DNA of 64,000 nt, taken from the NCBI RefSeq assembly GCF_014126615.1, contig NZ_CP059896.1, forward strand, positions 2,676,501-2,740,500, given 5' to 3'. The DNA comes from Ciceribacter thiooxidans (GTDB lineage: Bacteria; Pseudomonadota; Alphaproteobacteria; Rhizobiales; Rhizobiaceae). A program made the position numbers and the translations under genes. Shown piece by piece: positions 56,770-64,000 of this stretch; the stretch's first letter is position 1, and each line of letters begins with the position of its first letter. The notes beneath the pieces were generated by a model. The model did no database searches. It worked only from the letters and a program-made list of their open reading frames with translations, and was not told where the DNA came from.

Positions 56770-57435
56770 ATGTCGAAAAAAATCGCCTGCCTGTCTTCGT
56801 CCGCGGCCATTGCCGCACTCCTGCTTTTCACCTCCGCCGCCCGCGCCGAAATGGCGATCTCCGTCTATGGCGGCGTCCAGTCGGCGCCGCACAGCGATGT
56901 CGAAGTCTCCGATGAACCGGATTTCACCGCCGGATGGGAAGGTAAGTCCTTCGCCATGCCGCCCTACTACGGCGTCCGCGGCACGTGGTGGATGGAAGAG
57001 ATCGGCCAGCCGAATCTCGGCGTTTCGCTCGATTTCAGCCACGCCAAGGTCTATGCCGACGACGAAACGCTCGCTGATTCAGGCTGGAGCCATTTCGAGT
57101 TCACCGACGGCCTCAACCTCCTGACGCTCAACGCCCTCTACCGGTTTCCGATCGAAGGCACCCGGTTCACTCCTTACGTGGGCGCCGGGGCCGGCGTGAA
57201 CATTCCGCATGTCGAAGTGACCCGCGCGTCGGGGACCACCTCCGAGTACCAGCTCGGCGGCGCGACGATCCAGGCGCAGGCGGGCGTCGCCTATGACATC
57301 GCCGACCGCTGGCAGGCCTTCGTCGAATACAAGGGCAACTATTCCTGGGTCGACGCCGACATCGACAGCGGCGCGACGCTCAAGACCAACATCATGACCA
57401 ACGCGGTCAACGCCGGCATCACCTTCCGCTGGTGA
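56770..57435 (+). CDS. Outer-membrane beta-barrel protein, LpxQ-like (putative lipid A oxidase)
   Basis: 221-residue protein with signal peptide (cleavage after AARA, near residue 26) and alternating beta strands ending in a terminal aromatic (GITFRW), the mark of an 8-stranded outer-membrane barrel. The mature start EMAISVYGGVQSAPHSDVEV and MPPYYGVRGTWWM resemble rhizobial proteins annotated as lipid A oxidase (the LpxQ type converts the proximal glucosamine of lipid A to aminogluconate). I judge this from memory, so the enzyme name is tentative; the barrel is secure. Next to two L,D-transpeptidases, giving a cell-envelope group. Confidence 0.75.
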   Translation: MSKKIACLSSSAAIAALLLFTSAARAEMAISVYGGVQSAPHSDVEVSDEPDFTAGWEGKSFAMPPYYGVRGTWWMEEIGQPNLGVSLDFSHAKVYADDETLADSGWSHFEFTDGLNLLTLNALYRFPIEGTRFTPYVGAGAGVNIPHVEVTRASGTTSEYQLGGATIQAQAGVAYDIADRWQAFVEYKGNYSWVDADIDSGATLKTNIMTNAVNAGITFRW

Positions 57436-57472
57436 GCTCGTCGAGGCCGACGCATCCGGCAGGCAGCGTCGG

Positions 57473-57937
57473 CTACTTCAATTCGCAGATGACGCGCCCG
57501 TCGCGCGCGAGGGCAGTCTTCAGCTCGCGGCGGGTGCCGTCAGTGCCGGTCTGTATCCTGACGGTATAACCGCCGTGGAAGCGGGTCTTGTCGTCTGCCG
57601 CGACGGCAGTATCGACAGTCAGTTCGAGGGTGGCGAAGGGGCCACTCTGTGATTCCGTATAAACCTGCAGGCGCAGTTTGCTGCCGTCCATCGAATGCTG
57701 TTTCAGCATCGCCGAGGTAAGCCGCATCGTCTCCACGAGGCCAGGAACCTTCGAATCCTTGAGTGTCAGGACACCGCGAAAGCGATCGAGAGCGCCCTGC
57801 TTTTCAGCGCTGAAGCCGCTTTCGAGCGACATCTTCAGGTTTGCGTCATCGGCAACGCAGTAGATGCGCTGGGCAGCGAGCGCCTCGCACGAGCCCGTAA
57901 GTGCCGCGACAAGAGTGATCGCCATTCTGGTGCACAT
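57473..57937 (-). CDS. Secreted hypothetical protein
   Basis: 154-residue exported protein with an N-terminal signal sequence (MAITLVAALTGSCEALA) and two more cysteines in the mature chain (YCVADD near its start, VICEL at the end) that could form a disulfide. No domain recognised; the body alternates short strands (LRLQVYTES, GGYTVRIQTG). ATG at 57937 supported by GGGGAGG; the frame to 57967 is longer. Convergent with the barrel-protein gene and located after glcF. Confidence 0.75.
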   Translation of the reverse strand: MCTRMAITLVAALTGSCEALAAQRIYCVADDANLKMSLESGFSAEKQGALDRFRGVLTLKDSKVPGLVETMRLTSAMLKQHSMDGSKLRLQVYTESQSGPFATLELTVDTAVAADDKTRFHGGYTVRIQTGTDGTRRELKTALARDGRVICELK

Positions 57938-58000
57938 TGCCGAACCTCCCCGAAACCGGAAAGCCATCCCGGCCAGAGAGGCGAGTTTAGCCGAACATCC

Positions 58001-59305
58001 TTAGAGTTTGGCTAATTTTCGAGGACGCTCGCCACCGTAGGCCCAGTCGAGAAGTTCGATGGTGTGGACCACCGGCAGCTCGGTTCCAGACCCGATCTGG
58101 GTCATGCAGCCGATATTGCCGGCGGCGATTACCTGCGGTTTCGTCGCGGCCAGATTCTTCACCTTGCGCGCCTTGAGCTTCTCGGAAATCTCCGACTGCA
58201 GGATATTGTAGGTGCCGGCCGAACCGCAGCAGAGGTGACCTTCCGCCGGTTCGCGCACGGTGAAACCGGCATTCGCCAGCAAGGTCTTGGGCGCCATCGT
58301 CACCTTCTGGCCGTGCTGTAGCGAGCAGGCCGAGTGATAGGCGACGACCATGCCCTTCGCTTCGAGCCGGGGGAGTTCGAGCGTCGAAAGATATTCCGTC
58401 ACGTCCTTCGCAAGCGCCGAGACGCGTGCGGCCTTCTCCGCATAGGCCGGGTCGAGCCGCAGCATGTGACCGTAATCCTTGATCGTCGTGCCGCAGCCGG
58501 AGGCGGTGATGATGATCGCATCGAGACCGCCTCTTTCGATCTCGCGTGTCCAGGCATCGACGTTGCGACGAGCGAAGTCGAGCGCCTGTTCCTCGCGGCC
58601 CATGTGGTGCACCAGCGCCCCGCAACAGCCCTCGCCCTCCGGCACGACCACCTCGACACCGAGACGCGTCAGCAACCGGACCGTCGCCTCGTTGATGCCG
58701 GGATCGAGCACCGGCTGGGCACAGCCCGCCAGGATCGCGACGCGACCGCGCTTCGGCTCACTGGCGGCAGGTTCGCCCGGCGCCGGCGAGGCCGCCTTTG
58801 CCGGCAGCGCGCGCGGGGCAAGCTCGAGCATCGCGCCGAAGGGCTTCAGCTGGGGGACCCGCTTCAGGAGACCGGCGAATGGCCGCCCGATTCGGGCAAG
58901 CGTCAGCGCGAAGCGGAAGCGTGCCGGATAAGGCAGGACCATGGCCAGCACGCCGCGGGTCAGGCGGTTCATCAGCGGGCGCCGGTAGGTCTTTTCGATG
59001 TGGATTCGGGCATGGTCGACGAGATGCATGTAGTCGACACCCGAGGGGCAGGTCGTCGTGCAGGCGAGGCAGGAGAGGCAGCGATCGATGTGGCGGACGA
59101 TCTGCTCGTCGGCCGGCCGGCCATTCTCCAGCATGTCCTTGATGAGGTAGATGCGCCCGCGCGGACTGTCGAGTTCGTTGCCGAGCGTCACATAAGTCGG
59201 ACACGTCGCCGTGCAGAAGCCGCAATGCACGCATTTGCGCAGGATCTGCTCGGCTTCCGCGACACGCGGATCGGCCAGTTGCTCGGCAGTGAAATTGGTC
59301 TGCAA
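58001..59305 (-). CDS. glcF: Glycolate oxidase iron-sulfur subunit
   Basis: Electron-transfer subunit of the membrane-associated glycolate dehydrogenase. The 434-residue protein has two 4Fe-4S motifs, KCVHCGFCTATCP (C25, C28, C31, C35) and CLSCLACTTTCP, and two CCG domains (GCCGALVHHMG, LCCGSAGTYN). Start is TTG at 59305 with GGAG eight bases upstream. Last gene of glcD-glcE-DUF4870-glcF; about 70 bp after the DUF4870 gene. Confidence 0.94.
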   Translation of the reverse strand: MQTNFTAEQLADPRVAEAEQILRKCVHCGFCTATCPTYVTLGNELDSPRGRIYLIKDMLENGRPADEQIVRHIDRCLSCLACTTTCPSGVDYMHLVDHARIHIEKTYRRPLMNRLTRGVLAMVLPYPARFRFALTLARIGRPFAGLLKRVPQLKPFGAMLELAPRALPAKAASPAPGEPAASEPKRGRVAILAGCAQPVLDPGINEATVRLLTRLGVEVVVPEGEGCCGALVHHMGREEQALDFARRNVDAWTREIERGGLDAIIITASGCGTTIKDYGHMLRLDPAYAEKAARVSALAKDVTEYLSTLELPRLEAKGMVVAYHSACSLQHGQKVTMAPKTLLANAGFTVREPAEGHLCCGSAGTYNILQSEISEKLKARKVKNLAATKPQVIAAGNIGCMTQIGSGTELPVVHTIELLDWAYGGERPRKLAKL

Positions 59306-59375
59306 ACTCGAAACTCCAGCGCACAGGGGAAGAGACCGCGCCCCTTCCTCCTTCGTTAGTCGGGATATGCCCCGG

Positions 59376-59774
59376 TCAGATCAGCCAGCTCTCGGGCTTC
59401 TCGATCGGCTGGTCGTTGCTCACCCGCTGCAGCCCGATCACGCAGCGAACGATCACCCAGACGGCGGTGGCAATCGCCAGGATCACGCCGACAAGGGCGA
59501 GCGTCAGCACAACGGAGATGGCGACATAGAGGATGCCAATCCAGAAGGTGCGGATCGCCCAGGTGTAGTGGGTTTCGAGCCACGGCTCGGACTTGCCGCG
59601 GTTGAGATAGGCGAAGACCACGCCGACCACGGCGGTGATGCCGATCACGAAGCTCGCGAGATAGAGGACATAGATGATCTGGACGTTGAGCTTGCCGGGG
59701 TCCATCCAGTTGTCGGTCCGGCGGGTCGGCGGCGGTGGCGGCGTCTGTGGCATCTGGGAGGTCGGCTCGGTCAT
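59376..59774 (-). CDS. DUF4870-type membrane protein inside the glc operon
   Basis: 132-residue protein with a Pro-rich N-terminus (residues 1-25) and three membrane helices (IIYVLYLASFVIGITAVVGVVFAYL; IRTFWIGILYVAISVVLTL; VGVILAIATAVWVIVRCVIGL). It fits the DUF4870/Tic20-like small membrane family. Its ATG overlaps the glcE stop (ATGA), so it is translated with glcE. Placement between glcE and glcF suggests a membrane anchor or electron acceptor link for the dehydrogenase, or just shared expression; no function is known. Confidence 0.85.
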   Translation of the reverse strand: MTEPTSQMPQTPPPPPTRRTDNWMDPGKLNVQIIYVLYLASFVIGITAVVGVVFAYLNRGKSEPWLETHYTWAIRTFWIGILYVAISVVLTLALVGVILAIATAVWVIVRCVIGLQRVSNDQPIEKPESWLI

Positions 59775-60991
59775 GCAGGTTCTCCTGTCGTCATGCGGCC
59801 GGGATTCAAGATCCCCACAGGGTCGAATTTTGCCTTAACCCGTTGGGAAAGCAAGGCCAGCGCCGGCTCCTGCGGCTCGAACGCCGCAACGGAGGCGCGT
59901 ACTGCGCCGGAGGCCCGCACCAGGGTCGCATGGCCGCCGCCGAGCGCCCGGATGTAGCGCCGCAGGATCTCCGCCTCCGGGTCCGCCTCCATCCGCATCC
60001 AGACAAGCCCGCCCTGCCAGTCGTAGAAGGCATCGACGCCTGTCGCGAGCCGCAGTGCCGCGACAAGTTTCTCGCCCTGCGACGGCGCGACCGAGACGCG
60101 CCAGAGAGGCCGCATCGTGCCGTCGGCATAGGGCTTTACGTCACGGATCTCGCGCCACAGCACCGCCGTCTCCTCCGGTCCGAGGCGAGTCGTCGAGGCG
60201 AAGCGTTGCATGGCAGCTGCGAGCTTTTCCACTCGAACAGCGACGGAGGCCTCCAGGCCTTCCACACGCAGGACGGTCGCCGGGCCCTCGGGCAGGCCGC
60301 CCGAGAGGAAGCGCGACTTCACGCTTTCCGGCAAGTGGGCGGCGCCCGAGACCTCCACCGGCAGCGCCATCGCCGCCGCCATCGCATGCGTGGCCGCCTC
60401 GTCATCGAGTCCGGAAAGCACGATCGTCGCCGCCGTCTTCGGCCGCGGCAGGACCTTGAAGGTGACCTCCGTCAGGAGACCGAGCGTGCCGTGGGAACCC
60501 GCCATCAGCTTGACGAGATCGAGACCCGTCACGTTCTTCATCACCCGGCCGCCGGCCTTGACGATCTCGCCGTGGCCGTTGACGAAGCGCACGCCGAGCA
60601 GGCTGTCGCGCGCAGCACCCGCGGTGATGCGGCGAGGGCCGGACGCATTGACGGCGAAGAGGCCGCCGATCGTCGGCTCGCCTGTTGTTCCCATGATCGG
60701 CCGATGGTCCGGCGGCTCGAAGGCCATCGCCTGTCCGTTGGCGTCGAGAGCCGCCTCGATCTCGGCGACGGACGTGCCGGCGCGTGCCGTCATCACCATT
60801 TCCGCCGGATTGTAGGTGAGGATACCGGAAAGCCCGGAAGACGAGAGCGTCGCGGCGGCCTGCACGGCGTTGCCGAAACCGGCGCGCGTTCCCCCGCCCC
60901 TGATCTCCAGCGGCGCCGCCCGCTCGGCATGGTCGCGAATGATCTCGGCGGCTTCGGTTTCTGTCGCGGGAGTCAACTGAGACGCCATCAT
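59771..60991 (-). CDS. glcE: Glycolate oxidase FAD-binding subunit
   Basis: 406-residue FAD-linked subunit, shorter than GlcD, with a PCMH-type FAD-binding domain at the N-terminus (IRGGGTRAGFG, ARAGTSVAEIEAALDANGQ, TIGGLFAVNASGPRR) and a C-terminal substrate-type domain. The ATG at 60991 overlaps the glcD stop (ATGA); the open frame further upstream is a shadow of glcD. Its own stop overlaps the DUF4870 start. Tight coupling of the subunits is thus seen directly. Confidence 0.93.
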   Translation of the reverse strand: MMASQLTPATETEAAEIIRDHAERAAPLEIRGGGTRAGFGNAVQAAATLSSSGLSGILTYNPAEMVMTARAGTSVAEIEAALDANGQAMAFEPPDHRPIMGTTGEPTIGGLFAVNASGPRRITAGAARDSLLGVRFVNGHGEIVKAGGRVMKNVTGLDLVKLMAGSHGTLGLLTEVTFKVLPRPKTAATIVLSGLDDEAATHAMAAAMALPVEVSGAAHLPESVKSRFLSGGLPEGPATVLRVEGLEASVAVRVEKLAAAMQRFASTTRLGPEETAVLWREIRDVKPYADGTMRPLWRVSVAPSQGEKLVAALRLATGVDAFYDWQGGLVWMRMEADPEAEILRRYIRALGGGHATLVRASGAVRASVAAFEPQEPALALLSQRVKAKFDPVGILNPGRMTTGEPA

Positions 60992-62421
60992 TCCCGTCCC
61001 TCCAGCGGAAAGACCTTCGACGGATTGAGGATCCAGGCCGGATCGAAGGCGGCGCGGACCGCCATCTGCTGGGCGAGGTCGACATCGGAATACTGGTGGC
61101 GCATCAGGTCGCGCTTCTCGATCCCGACACCGTGCTCGCCCGTCAGGCAGCCGCCGGCGTCGACGCAGAGTTTCAGGATCTCCATGCCCGCCGCCTCGGC
61201 GCGGGCGGCGTCTTCGGGATCGTTGATGTTGTAGAGGATCAGCGGATGCATGTTGCCGTCGCCGGCGTGGAAGACGTTGGCGACCCTCAGGCCGTAGCGA
61301 TCGATGATTTCGGAGGTTTTTCTGAGCACGTAGGCGAGTTGCCCGAGCGGCACCGTGCCGTCCATGCAGATATAGTCGGCGATGCGGCCGGTCGCGCCGA
61401 AGGCCGACTTGCGGCCCTTCCAGATCAGCGCCGCTTCCAGCGCCGACTGGCTCTCGCGCACCGTCCGGACGCCGTGTCGGCGGGCGATCTCGACGATCGA
61501 GGCGAGCATCGCCTCCATCTCGGCCTCCGATCCCTCGACCTCGACGATCAGCAAGGCCTCGACGTCGAGCGGATAGCCGGCATGGGCGAAGGCCTCGCAA
61601 ATCTCGATTGCCGGCTTGTCCATGAACTCGATGGCAACCGGGACGATCCCCGCACCGATGACGTCGGCGACACAGGAGCCAGCGGCCTCAGCGCTGTCAA
61701 AGCCGAAGAGAACCGGACGCGCGCCTTCCGGCTTGGCGATCAGCCGCACCGTAGCTTCGGTGACGATCCCGAGCTGGCCTTCCGAACCGCAGACGACGCC
61801 GAGAAGATCGTAGCCCGCCGTATCCAGCGCCTTGCCGCCGAGTTCGACGACGGTGCCGTCGACCAGAACCAGTTTCACGCCGAGCAGGTTGTTGGTGGTG
61901 ACGCCGTATTTCAGGCAATGGGCGCCGCCGGAATTCATGCCGATATTGCCGCCGATCGTGCAGGCGAGCTGTGAGCTCGGATCTGGCGCATAGAAGAAGC
62001 CGTCGGCGCCGACGGCGTCGGAGATCGAAAGATTGGTGACGCCCGCCTGAACGGTCGCGGTGCGGTTCGCATAGTCGATGTCGAGGATGCGCGACATCGC
62101 CGAAAGGCCGAGCACCACCGCATCTTCCTGCGGAATGGCACCGCCCGAAAGCGAGGTCCCCGCTCCGCGCGGAACGACCGGGATGCCGTAGCGATGGCAG
62201 TATTTCATTACCGCCGCGACCTGTGCGGTGGTTTCCGGCAATACGACGGCGAGCGGTCGCCGGCGATAGGCAAGGAAACCGTCCGTCTCGAAGGGGACGA
62301 GCTCGACCGGCTCGTGCACCAGGCGCTCGGGCGGGACCAGTTCGGCAAGGTCGTCGACGATCTCCTTGCGCCGGGCAAGGATCGCGGCATCGGGCTCAAG
62401 AAACTTGATGGCTTCCGTCAT
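60988..62421 (-). CDS. glcD: Glycolate oxidase subunit GlcD
   Basis: Catalytic FAD subunit (477 residues) oxidising glycolate to glyoxylate. It has the PCMH FAD-binding domain with VPRGAGTSLSGGA, CTIGGNIGMNSGGAHCLKYG, VCGSEGQLGIVTEATVRL and the C-terminal FHAGDGNMHPLILY and GEHGVGIEKRDLM motifs. ATG at 62421 with GGAAGG upstream; the frame to 62511 adds a basic stretch not seen in the family. First gene of the operon, divergent from a LysR regulator. Confidence 0.95.
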   Translation of the reverse strand: MTEAIKFLEPDAAILARRKEIVDDLAELVPPERLVHEPVELVPFETDGFLAYRRRPLAVVLPETTAQVAAVMKYCHRYGIPVVPRGAGTSLSGGAIPQEDAVVLGLSAMSRILDIDYANRTATVQAGVTNLSISDAVGADGFFYAPDPSSQLACTIGGNIGMNSGGAHCLKYGVTTNNLLGVKLVLVDGTVVELGGKALDTAGYDLLGVVCGSEGQLGIVTEATVRLIAKPEGARPVLFGFDSAEAAGSCVADVIGAGIVPVAIEFMDKPAIEICEAFAHAGYPLDVEALLIVEVEGSEAEMEAMLASIVEIARRHGVRTVRESQSALEAALIWKGRKSAFGATGRIADYICMDGTVPLGQLAYVLRKTSEIIDRYGLRVANVFHAGDGNMHPLILYNINDPEDAARAEAAGMEILKLCVDAGGCLTGEHGVGIEKRDLMRHQYSDVDLAQQMAVRAAFDPAWILNPSKVFPLEGRE

Positions 62422-62557
62422 GGTCCTTCCCTCGCACGGTACGACCGGCATACACCGCCGCGCCCGCGGCTTCAACTGGTATTTTTTCTTTACCACTTTG
62501 TTCAAACGCATGCAAATGCTATGGACTTATGACAAAATTGGAAAGAATGGAGATCGC

Positions 62558-63454
62558 ATGACCAATCTCGGGGATCTCGAGGTTTTCTCCCGCGTCATCG
62601 CCACCGGCAGCATGTCGACCGCGGCGCGGGCGCTCGGCCTGTCGCCGGCAGTGGTTTCCAAGCGTATCAAGCGGCTGGAAGACCGGCTGGGCACCCGGCT
62701 TCTGCAACGGACCACACGGCAGATCTCGCTCACCGAGGCCGGTCAGGGCTTCTACGAACGCATCGTGGCGGTGCTCGCCGGGATCGAGGATGCCGAGGCC
62801 TATGCCTCCGGCAGATCGTCGGAGGTGCGCGGCACCCTGAAAATTTCCGCGCCCACATCCTTCGGACGCCTGCACATCGCACCGCACCTCAAGGCGTTCA
62901 TGGACGCCCATCCGGAGCTTGCGGTGCACCTCGTGCTCTCGGACGAATTCACCGACATCGTCGGCGGCGGCTTCGATCTGGCGATCCGCATCGCCGACCT
63001 CAGCGACTCCTCGCTGGTCGCCCGGCGGCTGGCGCCGGTGCGGCGCATCCTCTGCGCCTCGCCCGGCTACATCGCCGAGCATGGCATGCCGCAGACGATC
63101 GACGACCTGAAGCAGCACCGCTGCCTGCCGGCGCACAATTACGACGCCTGGCGGCTGGAAGGGCCGCACGGCGCACTGAACCTCCGGCCGGACGGCATGC
63201 TCGTCACCAATTCCAGCGAGGTGATCCGCGAGGCGGTCATCTCCGGCCTCGGCATCGCGCTGCGCTCCACCTGGGACGTCGGACCGGAACTGAAGGCGGG
63301 CAAACTCGCGCAGGTGCTGCCGGCCTATGAGGGCTCGCGCAACGTCTCGCTTTCGGCGGTCTATCCGAGCCGGCAGTTCCTGCCGGCCAAGGTGCGCCTC
63401 TTCATCGACTATCTCGCCGATCTCTACGGACCCGTGCCCTATTGGGAGCAATAG
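62558..63454 (+). CDS. LysR-family regulator divergent from glcD
   Basis: 298-residue LTTR of the CrgA/DmlR-like branch: HTH at residues 1-60 (VFSRVIATGSMSTAARALGLSPAVVSKRIKRLE) and effector domain with GTLKISAPTSFGRLHIAPHL and DLAIRIADLSDSSL. ATG at 62558 with GGAGA upstream. The 136-bp divergent gap with glcD makes it the probable regulator of glycolate use. The gap includes AT-rich DNA around 62480-62500 and the palindrome GCATGC near 62510. Ligand (glycolate or glyoxylate) is inferred, not shown. Confidence 0.9.
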   Translation: MTNLGDLEVFSRVIATGSMSTAARALGLSPAVVSKRIKRLEDRLGTRLLQRTTRQISLTEAGQGFYERIVAVLAGIEDAEAYASGRSSEVRGTLKISAPTSFGRLHIAPHLKAFMDAHPELAVHLVLSDEFTDIVGGGFDLAIRIADLSDSSLVARRLAPVRRILCASPGYIAEHGMPQTIDDLKQHRCLPAHNYDAWRLEGPHGALNLRPDGMLVTNSSEVIREAVISGLGIALRSTWDVGPELKAGKLAQVLPAYEGSRNVSLSAVYPSRQFLPAKVRLFIDYLADLYGPVPYWEQ

Positions 63455-63461
63455 GCGGCCT

Positions 63462-64000
63462 CTACTTACCGTCTTCGGCGTGGTGTTTGCGGATGCGCCG
63501 CACGACGAGCCATACGCCGAGCACGACGAAGGGAACGGAGAGCCCGGTGATGATGCCCGAGTCGACCGGCAAAACCTCGTGGCTCACGGCCTTCACCAGA
63601 TAGCCGATCAGGCCGACGACGTAGTACGAGATCGCCGCAACGGAGAGACCTTCGACCGTCTGCTGCAGGCGAAGCTGCATCTCGGCGCGGCGGTTCATGG
63701 TCGCGAGCAGGTCGGAATTCTGCCGCTCGAGCTCCACGTCGATCCAGCTGCGGACGAGGCCCGTGGCACGCGACAGCTTGCGCGAGAGATTGGCCTGTCG
63801 CTCCTCGACCGACTGGCAGGTCCGCATGGCCGGTGCCAGCCGCCGTTCGAGGAAGGAGCCGATGGTTTCGAAGCCCGGCACGGAGCTTTCGTCGAGCGTC
63901 TTGATGCGCTCGCGCACGATGCCGTCATAGGCCCGGCTTGCGCCGAAACGATAGAGGCTGAGGGCGGCGTTCGCTTCGAGTTCGGCGGCGAGCCGGGTGA
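63462..64000 (-). CDS. DUF3422 family membrane protein (5' part outside window)
   Basis: C-terminal part of a DUF3422 protein, a family of roughly 420-430 residues in rhizobia as I recall. Visible are ERIKTLDESSVPGFETIGSFLERRLAPAMRTC, a coiled helix (VELERQNSDLLATMNRRAEMQLRLQQTVEGL) and two membrane helices near the end (AISYYVVGLIGYLVK and SVPFVVLGVWLVV). The reading frame continues to the right edge without a start (a GTG near 63917 is internal). The layout recalls CorA-like tail architecture, but the function is unknown. Ends 8 bp from the LysR gene, convergent. Confidence 0.85.
   Translation of the reverse strand, partial: TRLAAELEANAALSLYRFGASRAYDGIVRERIKTLDESSVPGFETIGSFLERRLAPAMRTCQSVEERQANLSRKLSRATGLVRSWIDVELERQNSDLLATMNRRAEMQLRLQQTVEGLSVAAISYYVVGLIGYLVKAVSHEVLPVDSGIITGLSVPFVVLGVWLVVRRIRKHHAEDGK

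Overview
The window is high-GC DNA (coding regions heavy in G/C third positions) with gene content and order typical of an alphaproteobacterial chromosome of the family Rhizobiaceae (Sinorhizobium/Ensifer, Rhizobium, Shinella or close relatives). Markers for this are the split b/b' ATP synthase operon, a short HisG with HisZ next to HisS, DUF2093, DUF4170 and DUF3422 proteins, a TIGR01459-type HAD protein, and a CIRCE-controlled groESL. I cannot fix the genus from sequence alone. I saw no tRNA, rRNA, CRISPR array, phage or insertion sequence; this is mostly core chromosome.

Layout. 1-5 kb: a radical SAM protein cut by the left edge, RNase HII, and the convergent F0 operon atpI-B-E-F2-F with a clear promoter and terminator. 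5-11 kb: a SleB-type cell wall hydrolase, a corA-kup cation transport pair, a small heat shock protein behind an FNR-type box, and a cysteine-free Mrp/ApbC ATPase. 11-18 kb: regulation and signalling (LuxR solo, SMP-30 sugar lactonase, secreted PRC-barrel protein, GGDEF-EAL protein, PAS-PAS-REC protein). 18-31 kb: mutL, DUF2093, the run pmbA-cysQ-DUF4170-waaA-HAD-lpxK (lipid A/Kdo assembly), a KefB-like antiporter, and rluB-rsmD-patatin. 31-41.6 kb: tadA, a diguanylate cyclase, an acetyltransferase, a lipoprotein, ileS, a YeeE/YedE pair, ribF, a HAD protein and chrA.

41.6-54 kb: a SoxR-box-controlled small monooxygenase, groES-groEL, a gene-poor stretch rich in dyads, a PAS-like protein, DoxX, the histidine-related hisS-hisZ-hisG group with an intergenic mosaic repeat, a GyrI-like/Rossmann pair, LysR-YeiH, a HAD phosphatase and tag. 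54-64 kb: two tandem L,D-transpeptidases, an LpxQ-like outer-membrane barrel, the glycolate oxidase operon glcD-glcE-DUF4870-glcF with a divergent LysR regulator, and a DUF3422 protein cut by the right edge.

No wholly new multi-gene system is evident. The points most worth following are: a hisS gene whose middle third differs in base composition and appears diverged and longer than expected; a textbook SoxR promoter in front of an ABM-type monooxygenase; an exact 23-bp repeat of the groEL 3' end 100 bp downstream; an FNR-type box at hsp20; an Mrp protein with no cysteine; and a translationally coupled GyrI-like/unknown pair. Start codons were moved inward from the longest open frame where a ribosome binding site, family alignment or overlap supported it.
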